A stretch of DNA of 64,000 bases from Cynocephalus volans (Eukaryota; Chordata; Mammalia; Dermoptera; Cynocephalidae). Every line of letters starts with the position of its first letter. Positions within the stretch are counted from its first letter, which is position 1. This document shows positions 52,701-62,221 of the stretch, one piece after another. The stretch covers positions 186,966,001 to 187,030,000 of the forward strand of contig NC_084461.1 of assembly GCF_027409185.1 (NCBI RefSeq). The letters are read 5' to 3'. The position numbers and the translations under genes are program-made. The notes beneath the pieces were generated by a model that had not been told where the DNA came from, did not search any database, and saw nothing but the letters and a program-made list of their open reading frames with translations.

Positions 52701-55700
52701 GAAAGTTCATGGGACTCGTCCCAGCAGGATGGAAATCTTTAGATGGTTATTAAGAAACAGGATGAATAAATGGAAATTGATGGGATTAAAACAAAAGTTT
52801 TAATACAACACTATCAAAGGCTGTGTTGACTGTTGCTGAGTAAGAGTATAGGAAAGTCACTTCCATGTGTTTTTTCTCACTCTTATACCACTTAAGCCTT
52901 GTTTTCCTGATCTGTATAGTCGGAATGACAATAACTGCTTGCAGAGATGGTCACAGAGAGGGTTAGAGGTCAGGAATATGTTACCTTTGCACCTGCTACT
53001 ACCATCAATATTTTACCATTGTGACCTTGAGAAGGCTCCGATGAACCTTGTAGACTGGGCCACCAGGGGGTGATCTCAAGCCACCACAGAAGTGAAAGAT
53101 TGAAAGAACTGTCTGGGCCTCCCTACCACTTCCGTCCCCAAATCCCAACCACAGCCATCAAATTCTGGGAGAAAACTGACCCAGAAGAAATGTTATACCT
53201 GACTGGGGTCTGGGTCAAATGGGGAGTTGTGGGGACAGACGTACACATGTCCCAAGCAGGGTGGGGATGGGCAATGCAGAAGCTCAGGGTGTTGGCTGCC
53301 ATCCCCCACCCCCATGTCAACCCCCTCACCGCCATGGGGGCTGAGCCCCTGGAACTGATACTTCTCATTAGGTGACACAGTGATGTCATCCAGCACGCAG
53401 AGCCAGGCCAGGCTGTCGATGGTGAAGCCACGGTAGTAGGGCACCAGCGCCAGTGGGTTCCCCTGCAGCACCAGCAGCCTCAGGTGCCTCAGCGTCCTCA
53501 GGCTGGCGATCATGCTCTGCAGGTTGGTCAGGTTGTTGAAGCCCAGGTCCAGAGAGATGAGGTTGGGCCTGGAGGGTAAGCAAGGAATTAAGGAGTTAGG
53601 TGAGCAAGGGACTGGCACCTCTATGTCCAGGACAGACCGAAGGCCTGAGGCTGAGGACAAGGCATGGGAGTCTCTGCCCATGCTCAGCCCATACCCCTTG
53701 TTCTGCCCTTAACCTCAGTTAATCCCCCTGTCCACACTCTGGGTTTGTGGCACCCTCGCAGCATGTGGCACAGAGATGGCCTGTTGCACCCTGCCTCTGT
53801 CTGACTTTCATTGACACAGATCTCTTCTTGGTCAAACATCTTGGCAGCTCCCATTGAACCTGATACAGTGTTGTACATCTAGAAAGTTCTCCACAAATAC
53901 TGACAGACTGGAAAGCAAGGCAGAGGGAAGCCACTGTGGGGGAGAGTGTTGGGTGGGGTAGGAGTGGGGTCGGTATGGGGCCCTCTGGGGCTGTGGGGCT
54001 GATGCTCTAGAAGCTGGAGGTGGCACATGACCATGGGAAGCCATTCGGTCCATTTCAGGGGGACATGAGTGAGGAAGAACATGCTGGCGAGAGCCAAGGA
54101 GGAGCACAGAAGGGGGCGGTAGGTTTCCCGCTGCCACAAACTAGAAAGCACACTGATTTCAGCCCTGACGACAGAGGTAAGAATGACCCAAGGGCCACCT
54201 CATCAGCACAGTCTTTGGCAACCAGGCCTGCCCAGTCTCCACACACTGGACTTGGCACTTCGCCTGTCTTTCCTCCTGAGTAGACGAGCAGGGAAGAAGG
54301 AGGAAGTTATGGTCACAAGGGGGATTCCCTTGCCTGCTAAGACCCACCCCTCCAAGAGCACGTGTCCGATTGAACCAGCCAAGGGAGAATCCTCCAGGTC
54401 ATCCGGGAGCAGGAGCGGGTGACGCGGCTGTACACCTTCTGCCCTTCCTCAGGCGGTGGAGCAGGAAACAAGAGTGAGCTGCACCCAGGGAGGTGCTGAG
54501 ACTCTGAGACCTTCCACAGGACGCTCTGCGGAGCCTCCCTGGACAAGCTCCCTTTGATGGCCTTTTAGGGGTGCTCTCTGATCCCCTCATACTACTCAGC
54601 CCCAGGATTTCAAGTTTCCCACTGCTCACCCACCAAGGAGTCAAAGTCAAACATCAATAACTGGGGGCGACTATTCTGCATGACTTCTAATGGATATGAC
54701 TTTTCAATAACCATGGAGCGTTCCGATGAAACCTAGAGTTGTCTCTAGGGCAGTGGTTCTCAACTTGGGACAATTTTGTCCCTCAGGGTACATTACGTAT
54801 TGTCTGGAGACATTTTTGACCGTCACAGTGGAGGGGGAGCTGCTTCTGGCATCTAGTGGCTGGAAGCCATGGATGCTGCTAAACATCCTACAATGCACAG
54901 GACAGTCTCCACAGCAGAGAATGATCGGCCCAAATGTCAACAGAGATGGCATCAAACCAAAGGCTCTGACTCACTCCTGCTACCTCTTGGTGTCCTTCCT
55001 TGGGCTTCAGTGGGAATTTTCAAAATGGGTCAGAGAAATCAATTCTAGGTCTGGCGTTAGCAGTCAACTGGCAGGTACAGAAAAGAGCAAAGCTGAGGTC
55101 TTCAAGCCTCCAGGGTAGAATTGCCCAGACTTAATACTTAATCCCTCCCTTCCCCTTTTTCCATTTGGGCTCCCAAGTTACCAGTGATGGGTGGTGATGT
55201 ACAGACTTTCCAAGGGGCCCAGAAGTTTGTTGTGGCCTAACCCCAAGTGCTGCAGGCCAGGGGGCGGGTGGGCGCACAGGCACTCCATGCTGGCGATCTG
55301 GTTGCCGTAGAGCTCCAACACCTGAGAGGCAACAGAGAAGGCCCATGATCTTGACGGCTAAGCCAGCAAGGAAAATTCAATTCCTTCCTCTGCCCTGGAC
55401 ACTTACAAGAGGAATTATGAATTCTTCGTGCCCTGCCTCCCTGGGTCCAGCTGGATTCCCTTTTGAAAATCCAGGAGGACAATATTCCCACAGCAGGTGT
55501 TGGAGAGTTTCTTTTCCTTTTGTGAAGGAAACTTCAGAATTTGGAATGAGGGGTGGGGGTGGAATGGGTGGGAGGGGAGATGTGTAACATTTTGCTACCT
55601 TCGGTACCCATGGGAATATGTCTCTGGCAAAGCCAAAAGGGACCCTGGAAGGAATAAGTAGTACCCCCAAAGATAACAGAGAATTCTGTTCCTTGCTCAT

Positions 55701-58700
55701 ATTTCTCATCCAAGGCCTCACCTGGTTTTTCCTAAGCGTGGCACAGAGCCTTACTAATGAGTACTTTCTGCCACTCAGTCCACTATTCTCAGCATTTAAC
55801 TTAAAATTGAAACCATTTTGACATGCTCAGCTGAAGACTCATAATAAAGCCTGGCCTACCTTTTTTAAAACTATTATTTATTATTTTTTAAAAAATTTTT
55901 GGGTGGCTGATCGGTGCAGGGATTGAACCCTGGACCTTGTTGTTATCAGCACCATGCTCTAACCAACTAAGCTAACAGGCTAGTCTTTATCTATTTTTTA
56001 ATTGTGGCAAAATATACATAACATAAAATTTGCCACGTTGACCATTTTTAAGTGTACAATTCCATGGTATTAATTACATTCATAATATTGTGCTACCATC
56101 ATCACTATTTCCAAAATTTTTCATCACCCCAAACAGTAACTCTGTAACCATTAAGCAATAACTCCCCATTGCCCCTTTCCTCCAGCCCCAGTTATCTCTA
56201 ATTGCTTTCTGTCTCTGTGGATTTGCCTCTTCTAGACAGTCCATGTAAATAGAATCATACAATATTTATGCTTTTGGGTCTGGCTTCTTTCACTTAGCGT
56301 AATGCTTTCAAGGCTCATCCATGTTGTAGCAGGTGTCAGTACTTCATTCCTTTTTATGGCTGAATAACATTCCATTACATGGATAGACCACATTTTTTGT
56401 TTATCCATTCATCTATTTATAGAGACAGGCTGCTTTCCATCTTTTGGCTATTGTGAATAATGCTGCTATGAACATTAATGTATGAATCTGTTTTGGTCCC
56501 TGCCTTCAATTCTTTTAGGTATAGATCCAATGGAATTTCTGGGTCATATGTTAATCCTATGTTTAATTTTTTGAGGAACATGACCTATATTTCAAAAGAC
56601 TGGGGCTGGGCCTTAGCACACAGCCAACCCTGGCCAAGCCTATGCAGGGCAGGACCTCTGGGCAGTGCTGGCTCAAAGACCCTAAAGGAAGTGGCACTCC
56701 TTCACCTTGAGTGTTGGGGGCAGATTGACAGCATCGACCTCCTTGATTTGGTTCGCACTCAGTACCAACTCTTCAAGCTTTAGAAATTTCAGAAGGTCTC
56801 TATCCACCACGCTCACCTGGAGGGAAGGAAAGGAAGCTAAGGGCTGTCGTGGGCGAGGTGGCACTGAGCAGAAACCAAGTGTCCATCAGAAAAACAATAG
56901 CCCATCCATTTAAGGTGATCTTCCAACCCTCCCTCCCAGCCCCACTCTCCCCCCCAAGTCTTTCCCACTCATTCTGCAGAATGCAAGGGCCCTTCCAACC
57001 CTCACGCCCCCGCCGGCCTTCTGTGCTGTGCAATGTCCCTGCCAGCGACAGAGGCTCCTCCTTGGACCGTAGCTTCTTGTGAGGCAGGAACCCCATCCTC
57101 TCTGCTGCCTACCCCAGAGCCACAGTGAGCCCCTGGGGCCCACTGACTGGCACTGAAGTGAGTTAAAGTCCTCAGGAGTCACTCTGGTCTTCACAAAGCA
57201 GAGTCAGACCAGAAGCTTCAGTGGCCCATCCATGAATTCTCAGTTTTCTATGGTCTCAAAGACACCTGGGGCCCTTCATGGCCAGGCCTCTCTTCCCTAG
57301 GGTGACAACTGTGTGGTTTGCCCAGGATGGATGGGGTTTCCGGGACACACTCTTTCAGCGCCAAAACGGGGTAAGTCCCAGGCAAACTGATGCGAGTTGG
57401 TCACCCTACTGGTGCCTTAGTACCAGGTAATTTCCTAGTTTTTCTGGAAAAGGAAAGCAAAGTAAAGGCTCGGGAAGGCTGAGACCACATTTCTGTGCAG
57501 CTTGGGGGCTCCGTTATTGATCTAAGCAAAGAAGGCTTTTTAGTAACAGAAATTACTATAGTTAGGACTATGCCACCCCTCCCCCCAATCCCTGATTCCT
57601 GCAGTTTAAATGAAGTAATGAAATAGAGCTCCCCACACCCTCATAACGTACACTATCTGCTTCTGTAGAATTGCTTGCTTAACCTAAGTAACTCCATTTT
57701 GCCCCCTGTCTGACCTGCAGACTACCCTCCCCTTCTGCATGAGAAACCATTGACCTTCTCATAGAAACAAAAGCCATTGCATAGAAACAGGAGTCATACA
57801 CAGTGAACTATTACATGGGAACATACACAATGAAAAGTTGTATGCTTGATTGTTCTAACGGCTCATTCTTGGCCTCTGTGACCTAGCTCCCTAGCTTGCT
57901 TTGTGCACCTGGACAAACCCGTGTGCCAACGGGATGTAGTTTTTGCCTTTAAAAACCTCACAAGACCAAGGCCCAAGGCCGCTCTTCCTTGGTTGCTCCT
58001 TGGGAGACAGTCACTGGCCAGCTGGAGTGAATAAACTGCCCTTTTCTGCACGAGTGGCGTGTAAGTGCATTTCTTGGGGGAGGGTGCCTCACAACAGTAA
58101 AACCAATATGGACCATTCGAAAGGTCTTTACTAGGACCCAAGAGGGCCAACTGCAGGACACGCCAGAAATCAGCTGTAGAAGGAGCACAGTGGGCTCCCT
58201 GCAAGGGTGGAGGAAGAAGACACATAAGGAAGGACGACTGGCCCTGCTTGGTGCACAGCTGGCAAGATGAACTAGATGGAGGACAGGGCTGACCTTGACA
58301 TCGGCCCCCAAAGCAGACCCTGAGGCGCTGGGGAGAAGGGCACCCTCCCTTCATCCTCCTCCCACGTGACACCCTGCAGGTGGCGCCCCTGCCCCAGCAC
58401 GCACCTCCTTGTCCACCACCCGCAGCGACCGGAAGTAGGAGTAGAAGAAGGCGTCTCTGAGCATCAGTGGGTTCTGGATGGCCAGTTCTCTTAGAAAACG
58501 GTCCTCAGCACTTGAAGCTTCCAGCAGGGCCCAGGGAGAGTGGGGGCTGCGGACCAGGTCCAGCAGGGCCTCCACGGGCTCCTCCCCGGGGCTCCCACGC
58601 TCCTCCTCTCTGGGGACCAGCTCCCTCCATGTCCGACAAGTTTGAGGAAGAAATCGCGACTTATTCTGCAGTGGTGGAGGTGGAGAATTTCTCTAAGTTA

Positions 58701-60281
58701 TGACATAGGCCTCTTAAGGATCTGGAACTCAACATTGAACAGATTGTAAAGTAGGACACCTGGAGGGAAAGAGTTCTGAAATCTAGACCATGAGGAATTG
58801 ATAATTCTGATTATTAGCTGTAGATATAACCACAGATGAGGGGAGATATAAAATAATGAAAGGTCCAATTCCTGCCTGAAGGCGTTTCTTGAGTTGGGAG
58901 CCTCAAACATTCAAGTGAAGCATTTAAATATTTAACTCACAATTTATGAAAATGTATGTGCTACAAACGGGAGGCACAAAAGGCAATCTTAATCATGGGA
59001 AAGTTTTCTGGAGAAGAGTGGCAAGGCTGCGAAGGTGAATCCAGAACTGGTAGATGCCACCAGTGGATGGTGAAAGCTTTGGCTTCCGAAGTTCACTCTC
59101 TCACAGCCCTTCCTCCTGCGCCTGCTGAGACGGTCTTTGAAACCCAGAAGCTCGCACAGTGCAGGGGCAAACTAGGTGCTCACTCAGTGTCTGTTGACTA
59201 AGTAAACAAATGAATTCTTTCCCTGGTTGGCGTCTCAGATTTCTTATAAGAAGGAAGGCCAACTACTCTTTCGCTGAGTGTGGGGAGGCCCCAGCTGCCA
59301 ACCCAGGCCACCAGGCCTTTCAGAACTCAAGATGTTCCTGCCACACCCGAGGAGCCTCTGGTTCTAAATGTCCGCCCCTCGTCCCCATCCCGTGCAACCC
59401 AGCCGAAGGTGATGAGGCCCCTCTGGCCACACTGAAGCAGGATGAACGCAGACACTGAAGAGATAAAAGAACCTTCGTGGGCAGCAAAACCACATTTTCC
59501 TTCTTCAAGCGGTCACAACAACGCCCAGCGCCCTATTCCCTTCTGCCTCCCCTCGCCCAGAAGCCGGGGACAGGTGCGCGCGCTCCGGGCCTCCTGAGCG
59601 CATCTGTGACCTCAGAGGCGGGAGTGCAGGGGTGGAGACCCTTCTTCCGCACGAGCCTGCACAGGACCGGCCCCCACACTAGGCTTGGGGCTGGCTTTGA
59701 GTACTTGAGCGCTCAGTAAATGGAGAAACTCTTCACCCAGACAAAAGCTTTTCACCCCAAAAGGAGCTCAGCCTCTCGACACGTCTGGGCTGTAGGGTGT
59801 CCCAGATCAGGCTGATGTGCCCAGGATGGGCGTGGTGCCCAGGTCTAGGCAGAGGCCCTGCCCTCCACCCTGGGTGAGCGCCCACCGGCCCAGGTGGGGT
59901 TCTAGTCCGTGCACTTTCCGTGCCCCAGTCCCCGCTGTCCAGCCGCTCAGCGCCACCCCCACTTCCCAAATCGGCCGCTGCCGAGATGCCCGGATCGGAA
60001 CCTCCTCTCAGGCCTCAACTCCGGGTCTCGTCCCCCGCTCGGCTCCCAGCCCCTCGGGCCCACCCGGCTCGCACCCAGGCCTGGGCCGCGTCCTTCCCCA
60101 GCCTGCCCTGCCGCCTGGGCCAGTCCCCTCCGGCTCACTCAGCCCCCGACCCGGCCCTCGGGCGCCGCACCCAGCTGCCGATGCCGCACGGAAACTCGCT
60201 CAGACACAGCTGCCGCAGGTGCTCGCGCACGGCCGCGCTCACGGTCCGGGGCAGGGACCCAGCCCCGCGCGTGGCCTCCAT
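29929..60281 (-). CDS. LRRC43: LRRC43, leucine-rich repeat protein, complete (12 coding exons)
   Basis: Coding exons in transcript order are 60281-60171, 58665-58405, 56816-56706, 55321-55182, 53568-53330, 50321-50113, 49590-49361, 37212-37071, 36860-36681, 36594-36406, 36071-36035 and 30056-29929 (stop TAG). Every junction is GT-AG and the lengths sum to 1977 nt, i.e. 658 residues plus stop, against 656 that I recall for human. Leucine-rich repeats span about residues 135-260 ([58 protein letters not shown]). An acidic segment follows at about 340-430, then a Lys-rich tandem repeat at about 495-535. The C-terminal part ends [13 protein letters not shown]...RLFAV. There is no signal peptide or membrane segment. 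The molecular role is not established; expression in ciliated tissue and testis is what I recall for the family. Intron 7 is 12.1 kb and intron 11 is 6.0 kb, both packed with retroelements. Confidence 0.96.
30557..30650 (-). repeat. tRNA-Ile-type SINE monomer
   Basis: A-tail (T run on the plus strand) followed by 'gatgaccggtaaggagatct' and a tRNA-like body. No clear flanking duplication. Confidence 0.75.
30786..30905 (-). repeat. tRNA-Ile-type SINE monomer with short TSD
   Basis: 9-bp repeat agctttctt at 30777-30785 and 30906-30914. Confidence 0.8.
31491..32327 (+). pseudogene. Retrocopy of an unidentified mRNA 3' end
   Basis: An 837-bp non-repeat insert is flanked by a perfect 14-bp duplication taaagagatttaaa (31477-31490, 32328-32341). 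It ends with AATAAA (32273-32278) about 15 nt before an A-run at 32293. The flanks rejoin into continuous L1 sequence. These are the marks of an L1-mobilised, 5'-truncated cDNA. The longest plus-strand frames (31802-32050 and 32031-32243) resemble no family I know, so it probably derives from a 3' UTR. The parent gene is unknown. Confidence 0.75.
32706..32838 (-). repeat. tRNA-Ile-type SINE, CpG-rich monomer, with TSD
   Basis: 16-bp duplication cataatgtgtcttttt at 32690-32705 and 32839-32854. Confidence 0.92.
33009..33103 (+). repeat. tRNA-Ile-type SINE monomer, old
   Basis: Sense copy starting 'catggctggccatttgctc' with an A/G tail at 33089-33103. The flanking repeat is imperfect (gaaatgttt / gaaaatgttt). 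Confidence 0.75.
33384..33576 (+). repeat. tRNA-Ile-type SINE dimer with TSD
   Basis: 16-bp duplication taaaagtttgatttct at 33368-33383 and 33577-33592. Two tRNA-like units are followed by an (AAAAT)n tail. Confidence 0.93.
34020..34645. repeat. Old L2-like repeat split by a SINE
   Basis: Same family as 12640 and 28090, beginning 'ttcatttattcaatcaatgt'. A SINE interrupts it at 34448-34534. Confidence 0.5.
34448..34534 (-). repeat. tRNA-Ile-type SINE, shortened copy, with TSD
   Basis: 15-bp duplication ccatagaagaatttt at 34433-34447 and 34535-34549. The body is shorter than a full monomer and joins the 3' half of one unit to the 5' start of another. Confidence 0.88.
34950..35144 (-). repeat. 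tRNA-Ile-type SINE dimer, CpG-rich
   Basis: Long T run at the left, two units, and GC-rich 5' block. Flanked by near-identical catctctctccaattt-type sequence (about 34926 and 35145). Confidence 0.85.
35205..35560 (-). repeat. LINE-1 3' relic
   Basis: Antisense L1 3' region on the plus strand ('gcagaaccatcaccatctaa', 'ccattgtgtggacagaccac', 'gacatttgggttgtttgcac'). Confidence 0.7.
35561..36034. other. LRRC43 intron 11, L2-like remnant then unique sequence
   Basis: An L2-like pyrimidine-rich segment lies at about 35560-35720. The rest up to the exon at 36035 is unique, with nothing recognised. Confidence 0.4.
36699..36794 (-). repeat. 24-bp coding tandem repeat in LRRC43 exon 9
   Basis: Four units of an eight-residue Lys-rich motif ([32 protein letters not shown]). 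The first units are almost identical at DNA level (plus strand ttttcccttcttgtctttct). From memory, the human protein has a shorter, less regular version. Confidence 0.85.
37650..38275 (+). repeat. LINE-1 3' end, interrupted by a SINE
   Basis: Typical L1 3' sequence: 'acagcagcactattcacact', 'gaatggatgaacgaaatgtg' and 'gtggttgccaggggctgggg'. Contains the SINE at about 38012. Confidence 0.8.
38012..38108 (-). repeat. tRNA-Ile-type SINE monomer
   Basis: Minus-strand tRNA-like body inside the L1 3' end. The flanking repeat agtgtt(t)a is weak. Confidence 0.8.
38348..38500 (-). repeat. tRNA-Ile-type SINE, CpG-rich monomer, with 18-bp TSD
   Basis: Perfect 18-bp duplication (cagcattattcagtttta) at 38330-38347 and 38501-38518. 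The tail is an (ATTT)n run on the plus strand. The perfect duplication and retained CpGs suggest a young insertion. Confidence 0.94.
38800..38912 (-). repeat. tRNA-Ile-type SINE monomer
   Basis: Plus-strand 'tttttggcaactggccagtg' through 'aactggccggccc'. The flanking repeat is short and unclear. Confidence 0.78.
39198..39363 (+). repeat. tRNA-Ile-type SINE dimer with TSD
   Basis: 10-bp duplication atgttaaaag at 39188-39197 and 39364-39373. Two units and an A11 tail. Confidence 0.9.
39374..40000. other. LRRC43 intron 7, AT-rich, L2-like remnant
   Basis: No exon seen. Sequence around 39600-39860 resembles a decayed L2 3' end ('ttccctcctgaaagaaaaaa', 'gtacatggatgattaatatt'). Confidence 0.35.
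40627..40734 (+). repeat. tRNA-Ile-type SINE monomer with diverged TSD
   Basis: Body closest in this window to tRNA-Ile ('ggttagctcagttggttagg'). A 16-bp flank repeat with two mismatches (gaaactctggaggcca / gaaactagggaggcca) lies at 40611-40626 and 40735-40750, consistent with an older insertion. Confidence 0.9.
41615..41780 (+). repeat. tRNA-Ile-type SINE dimer
   Basis: Two units and an A12 tail. No clear flanking duplication. Confidence 0.85.
42108..42641 (-). mobile_element. Solo LTR (family X), antisense
   Basis: On the minus strand it starts TGTGCAGAAAGAGTTAACAT and ends CCCAGTACA. It contains AATAAA (about 42191-42196) and the 'cctcctagagaatctttgaa' 3' part. It is clearly related to the LTR at 46494-47215. 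It is inserted in an L1 relic whose flanks rejoin. The target duplication is not clean. Confidence 0.7.
43185..44377 (+). mobile_element. Non-autonomous L1-derived element (copy C) with TSD
   Basis: Shares its 5' leader with copies A and B, and its middle and 3' end with copy A (the 'ctctgcaac ... atgtaaa' end plus (AAAT)n tail). The tandem core is short, about one unit. A 10-bp duplication aactgaaact lies at 43175-43184 and 44378-44387. It splits an antisense L1 3' end whose two halves rejoin. Confidence 0.8.
44388..45060 (-). repeat. LINE-1 3' end and ORF2 C-terminal relic
   Basis: Continuation of the antisense L1 split by copy C. The minus-strand frame at 44650-44991 carries the L1 ORF2 C-terminal signature ([27 protein letters not shown]). 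It is a decayed fragment. Normal-orientation L1-like sequence follows from about 44920. Confidence 0.85.
45396..45562 (+). repeat. tRNA-Ile-type SINE dimer
   Basis: Two units and an A-rich tail. The flanking repeat is weak (gaaaaac). Confidence 0.83.
46119..46208 (+). repeat. tRNA-Ile-type SINE monomer with TSD
   Basis: 12-bp duplication gaaagatttctt at 46107-46118 and 46209-46220. Confidence 0.9.
46494..47215 (+). mobile_element. Solo LTR (family X), sense, with nested SINE
   Basis: Starts TGTGCAGAAAAGAGTTCACA and ends near 'gagaccccaacaca'. It has a TATA-like stretch near 46927 and AATAAA at about 47132. It matches the LTR at 42108-42641 along its length once the SINE (46555-46752) is removed. 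Confidence 0.72.
46555..46752 (+). repeat. CpG-rich tRNA-Ile-type SINE with internal 42-bp duplication
   Basis: 13-bp target duplication aaggctgttcacg at 46542-46554 and 46753-46765; long A tail. Inside, a 42-bp segment including the B box region is present twice in tandem (46615-46656 and 46657-46698) with no differences. Confidence 0.93.
47662..47727 (-). repeat. 5'-truncated tRNA-Ile-type SINE with diverged TSD
   Basis: Only about 66 bp including the tail. Flanked by 17-bp repeats with two mismatches (47645-47661, 47728-47744). Confidence 0.82.
48035..49360. other. LRRC43 intron 7, proximal part
   Basis: No exon recognised. L1-like text lies at about 48950-49040 ('accagaatacattctagatg'); the rest is unassigned. 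The last part is unique and GC-richer towards the exon at 49361. Confidence 0.4.
50500..52895 (+). mobile_element. ERV-L-type endogenous retrovirus relic
   Basis: An LTR-like region (poly(A) signal AATAAA at about 51111) ends in CA at 51499. Two bases later follows an 18-nt primer binding site at 51502-51519 matching the 3' end of tRNA-Leu with one difference, the ERV-L type. Downstream are gag-like fragments (51676-51918 and a diverged frame to about 52320) with in-frame stops. A second copy of the LTR 3' end lies at 52826-52890. Pol and env regions are absent, so the element is a deleted, non-functional relic. The left LTR edge is approximate. It lies in LRRC43 intron 5, antisense to the gene. 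Confidence 0.65.
53569..54750. other. LRRC43 intron 4, proximal unique sequence
   Basis: No exon or repeat recognised before the MER20 at 54751. The open frames on both strands have no family resemblance. Confidence 0.4.
54751..54947 (+). repeat. MER20 (hAT-Charlie DNA transposon)
   Basis: Begins CAGTGGTTCTCAACTTGGG and keeps 'gtctggagacatttttg', 'ggcatctagtggctgg' and 'aacatcctacaatgcacagg', the MER20 hallmarks. In LRRC43 intron 4. Confidence 0.85.
55885..55985 (-). repeat. tRNA-Ile-type SINE monomer, old
   Basis: Minus-strand body read from 'gggtggctgatcggtgcagg' to 'aagctaacaggctagt'. No clear target duplication. Confidence 0.75.
55986..56600 (-). repeat. LINE-1 3' relic
   Basis: Antisense L1 3' region on the plus strand ('aattgtggcaaaatatacat', 'caaggctcatccatgttgta', 'gctattgtgaataatgctgc'). 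Confidence 0.85.
57619..58096 (+). mobile_element. Solo ERV1-type LTR with 4-bp TSD
   Basis: 478 bp bounded by TG...CA and flanked by GTAA on both sides (57615-57618, 58097-58100). It has a TATA-like tttaaaa near 57950 and AATAAA near 58029 followed by a GT-rich stretch, the U3-R-U5 order of a sense LTR. A 4-bp duplication fits gammaretrovirus-like ERV1 integration. Located in LRRC43 intron 2, opposite in strand to the gene. Confidence 0.82.
58666..59850. other. LRRC43 intron 1, unique sequence
   Basis: No repeat or exon recognised. The 3' acceptor of exon 2 is at 58666-58667 (minus strand). Confidence 0.4.
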
Positions 60282-60520
60282 GCCCGCCAGCCGCGGACCC
60301 GCGTTGCTAGGCAACCGCCGGGCGCGTGCTCGAGTCGGCAGGCGCGCGCGGCCGTCCAGGGGCTCCCGGAACCCGCTTGTCCTGCAGGAAAACGTCTTCC
60401 AGGCAGGGGATCGGACTCCGGCTCAGCCCCAAACCGCTGACCCCAACAGACCGGTGCTTTAGCCGCTACAGCTCCCAGCGGGCGTCGAGCGCTTCGCAGA
60501 GGCAACCGGTTTCTATTTCT
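59850..60520. promoter_or_regulatory. CpG island at LRRC43 first coding exon
   Basis: CpG-dense block around the LRRC43 ATG (60281-60279, minus strand). The open frames of over 150 codons on the plus strand are by-products of its composition. Confidence 0.7.
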
Positions 60521-60839
60521 TCTCCCAAGCACTTCCCAGGAAAATGCTGATTCTTATCCCATCTGACAAATCTACAAAGGAGAAACGACCCCACGGTCTG
60601 ACATCTTAAGATTCCAGTCAGGGTATTCCATTGCGGATCCCTCTAACCCCGGAGTCGGGGGTTTTCCAGTCTACCTGTATAGCCATCCTAGGGCCCGGAC
60701 CCCATTTTAGACCCATCCAGTCTTAATCATCTCTCCATCACCAATAGTATGCCACACAGTAGGGGCTCCTGGGAAGTGCTTTGTGAAATTAATGGGATAA
60801 GGTGAATCTGAATCCTGTAATCGGGAAATGCAACATCTT

Positions 60840-62221
60840 TGTTGAGATACAGTTTACATACCATAAAATTCACCCATTTAAAGTGTACAATTCTGTGGGT
60901 TTTATCAGCACCACGCTCAGCCAGTGAGCAAACCGGCCATCCCTATATACGATCCGAACCCGTGGCCTTGGTGTTATCAGCACCGCACTCTCCCAAGTGA
61001 GCCACGGGCCGGCCCTTCTGTGGGTTTTAATATATGCACAGTACAACTGTATTCATAGTGCATCTGTCACTGTAATCTAATTTTCAATATTTTCCTCACC
61101 CCACAAGGAAGCCCTGTATCCATTAAGCAGTCACTCCCCAATCCCCCATCAGCCCAGCCTCTGGCAACCACTAATGCGCTTTCTGTCTCTACGGATTTGC
61201 CTAGTCTAGATATCTCATGTAAGTGGGGTCTGCCGTCTTTCACTGAGCATAATGTTTTCAAGGTTCATCAGCATTGCAGCATGTATCAGTACTTCGTTCC
61301 TTTTCATGGCCCCAAAATACTCCATTGTGTGGATATACCACATTTTGTTTATCCATTTATGGGTGGATAGACATTTGGGTTGTTTCCACTTTTGGCTATT
61401 ATAAATAATGAACATTTTTGTACATGTTTTTGTTTTGCCCTTTTTTGGTGAACATATGTTTTCATTTCTCTTGAGTAGATACCTAGGAATAGAATTGCTG
61501 GGTCATATGGTAGCTCTATGTTTGACATTTTGAGGAACTGCCAAACTGTTTTCCACAGAGGCTGTACCATTTTACATTCCCACCAGTAATGTAGGAGGCT
61601 TCCATTTTTTCCATATTCTCATCAACACCTGTTATTTTACTTTTTTACATTGTTATAACCACCTTAGTAAGTGTGAAGTGGTATCTCATTGCGGTTTTTA
61701 TTTGCATTTCACTAATGCCCGACTACTGATATTGAGCGTCTTTTCATGTGCTTATTGGCCATTTGTAGATCTTTGGAGAAAATATCTATTCAAATCCTTT
61801 ATCCATTTTTAAATTGGGTTACTTGCCTTTTTACTGTTGAGTTGAAAGAGTTTTTTATGTGTTCTGGATACTAGCTCCTTATAGATGATTTGCAAATATT
61901 TTCTCCCATTCTGTGGATTGTCTTTTCATTTTCTTGATAGTGTCTTTTTATTTTAATGAAGTAATTTACCTGTTTTTTTCTTTGGTTGTTTGTGCTTTTG
62001 GTGTGATTTCTAAGAAACTGTTGCTTGAGTTTCGAGCATTCTTTATATATTCTACTCACAAGTCCTTTGTTAGATTTGTGATTTACAAATATTTTCCTCC
62101 CAGTCTAGTCTTGTCTTTTCATCATCTTAACAGTGTCTTTAAAAGAGCAAAATTTTTAATTTTGAGAAAGTCCAATTTATTGATTGTGTTCCTTCCAAAC
62201 GCACTCGCTGTGGTGGACATC
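60840..62221 (-). repeat. LINE-1 3' end and ORF2 C-terminal relic
   Basis: Antisense L1 with ORF2 C-terminal signatures in minus-strand frames at 61349-61570 ([15 protein letters not shown]) and 61215-61415 (KWIN.KMWYIHTMEY). Broken by stops; a SINE is inserted at 60905. Confidence 0.88.
60905..61015 (-). repeat. tRNA-Ile-type SINE lacking its normal tail, with TSD
   Basis: 14-bp duplication ttctgtgggtttta at 60891-60904 and 61016-61029. The second unit stops after 'gcgtggtgctgat' with no 3' segment or A-tail. Confidence 0.9.

Noticed and set aside
59817-60462. Plus-strand frames of 133-207 codons at 59.8-60.5 kb
   Set aside because: They lie in the LRRC43 promoter island, overlap its first exon antisense, and show no domain.
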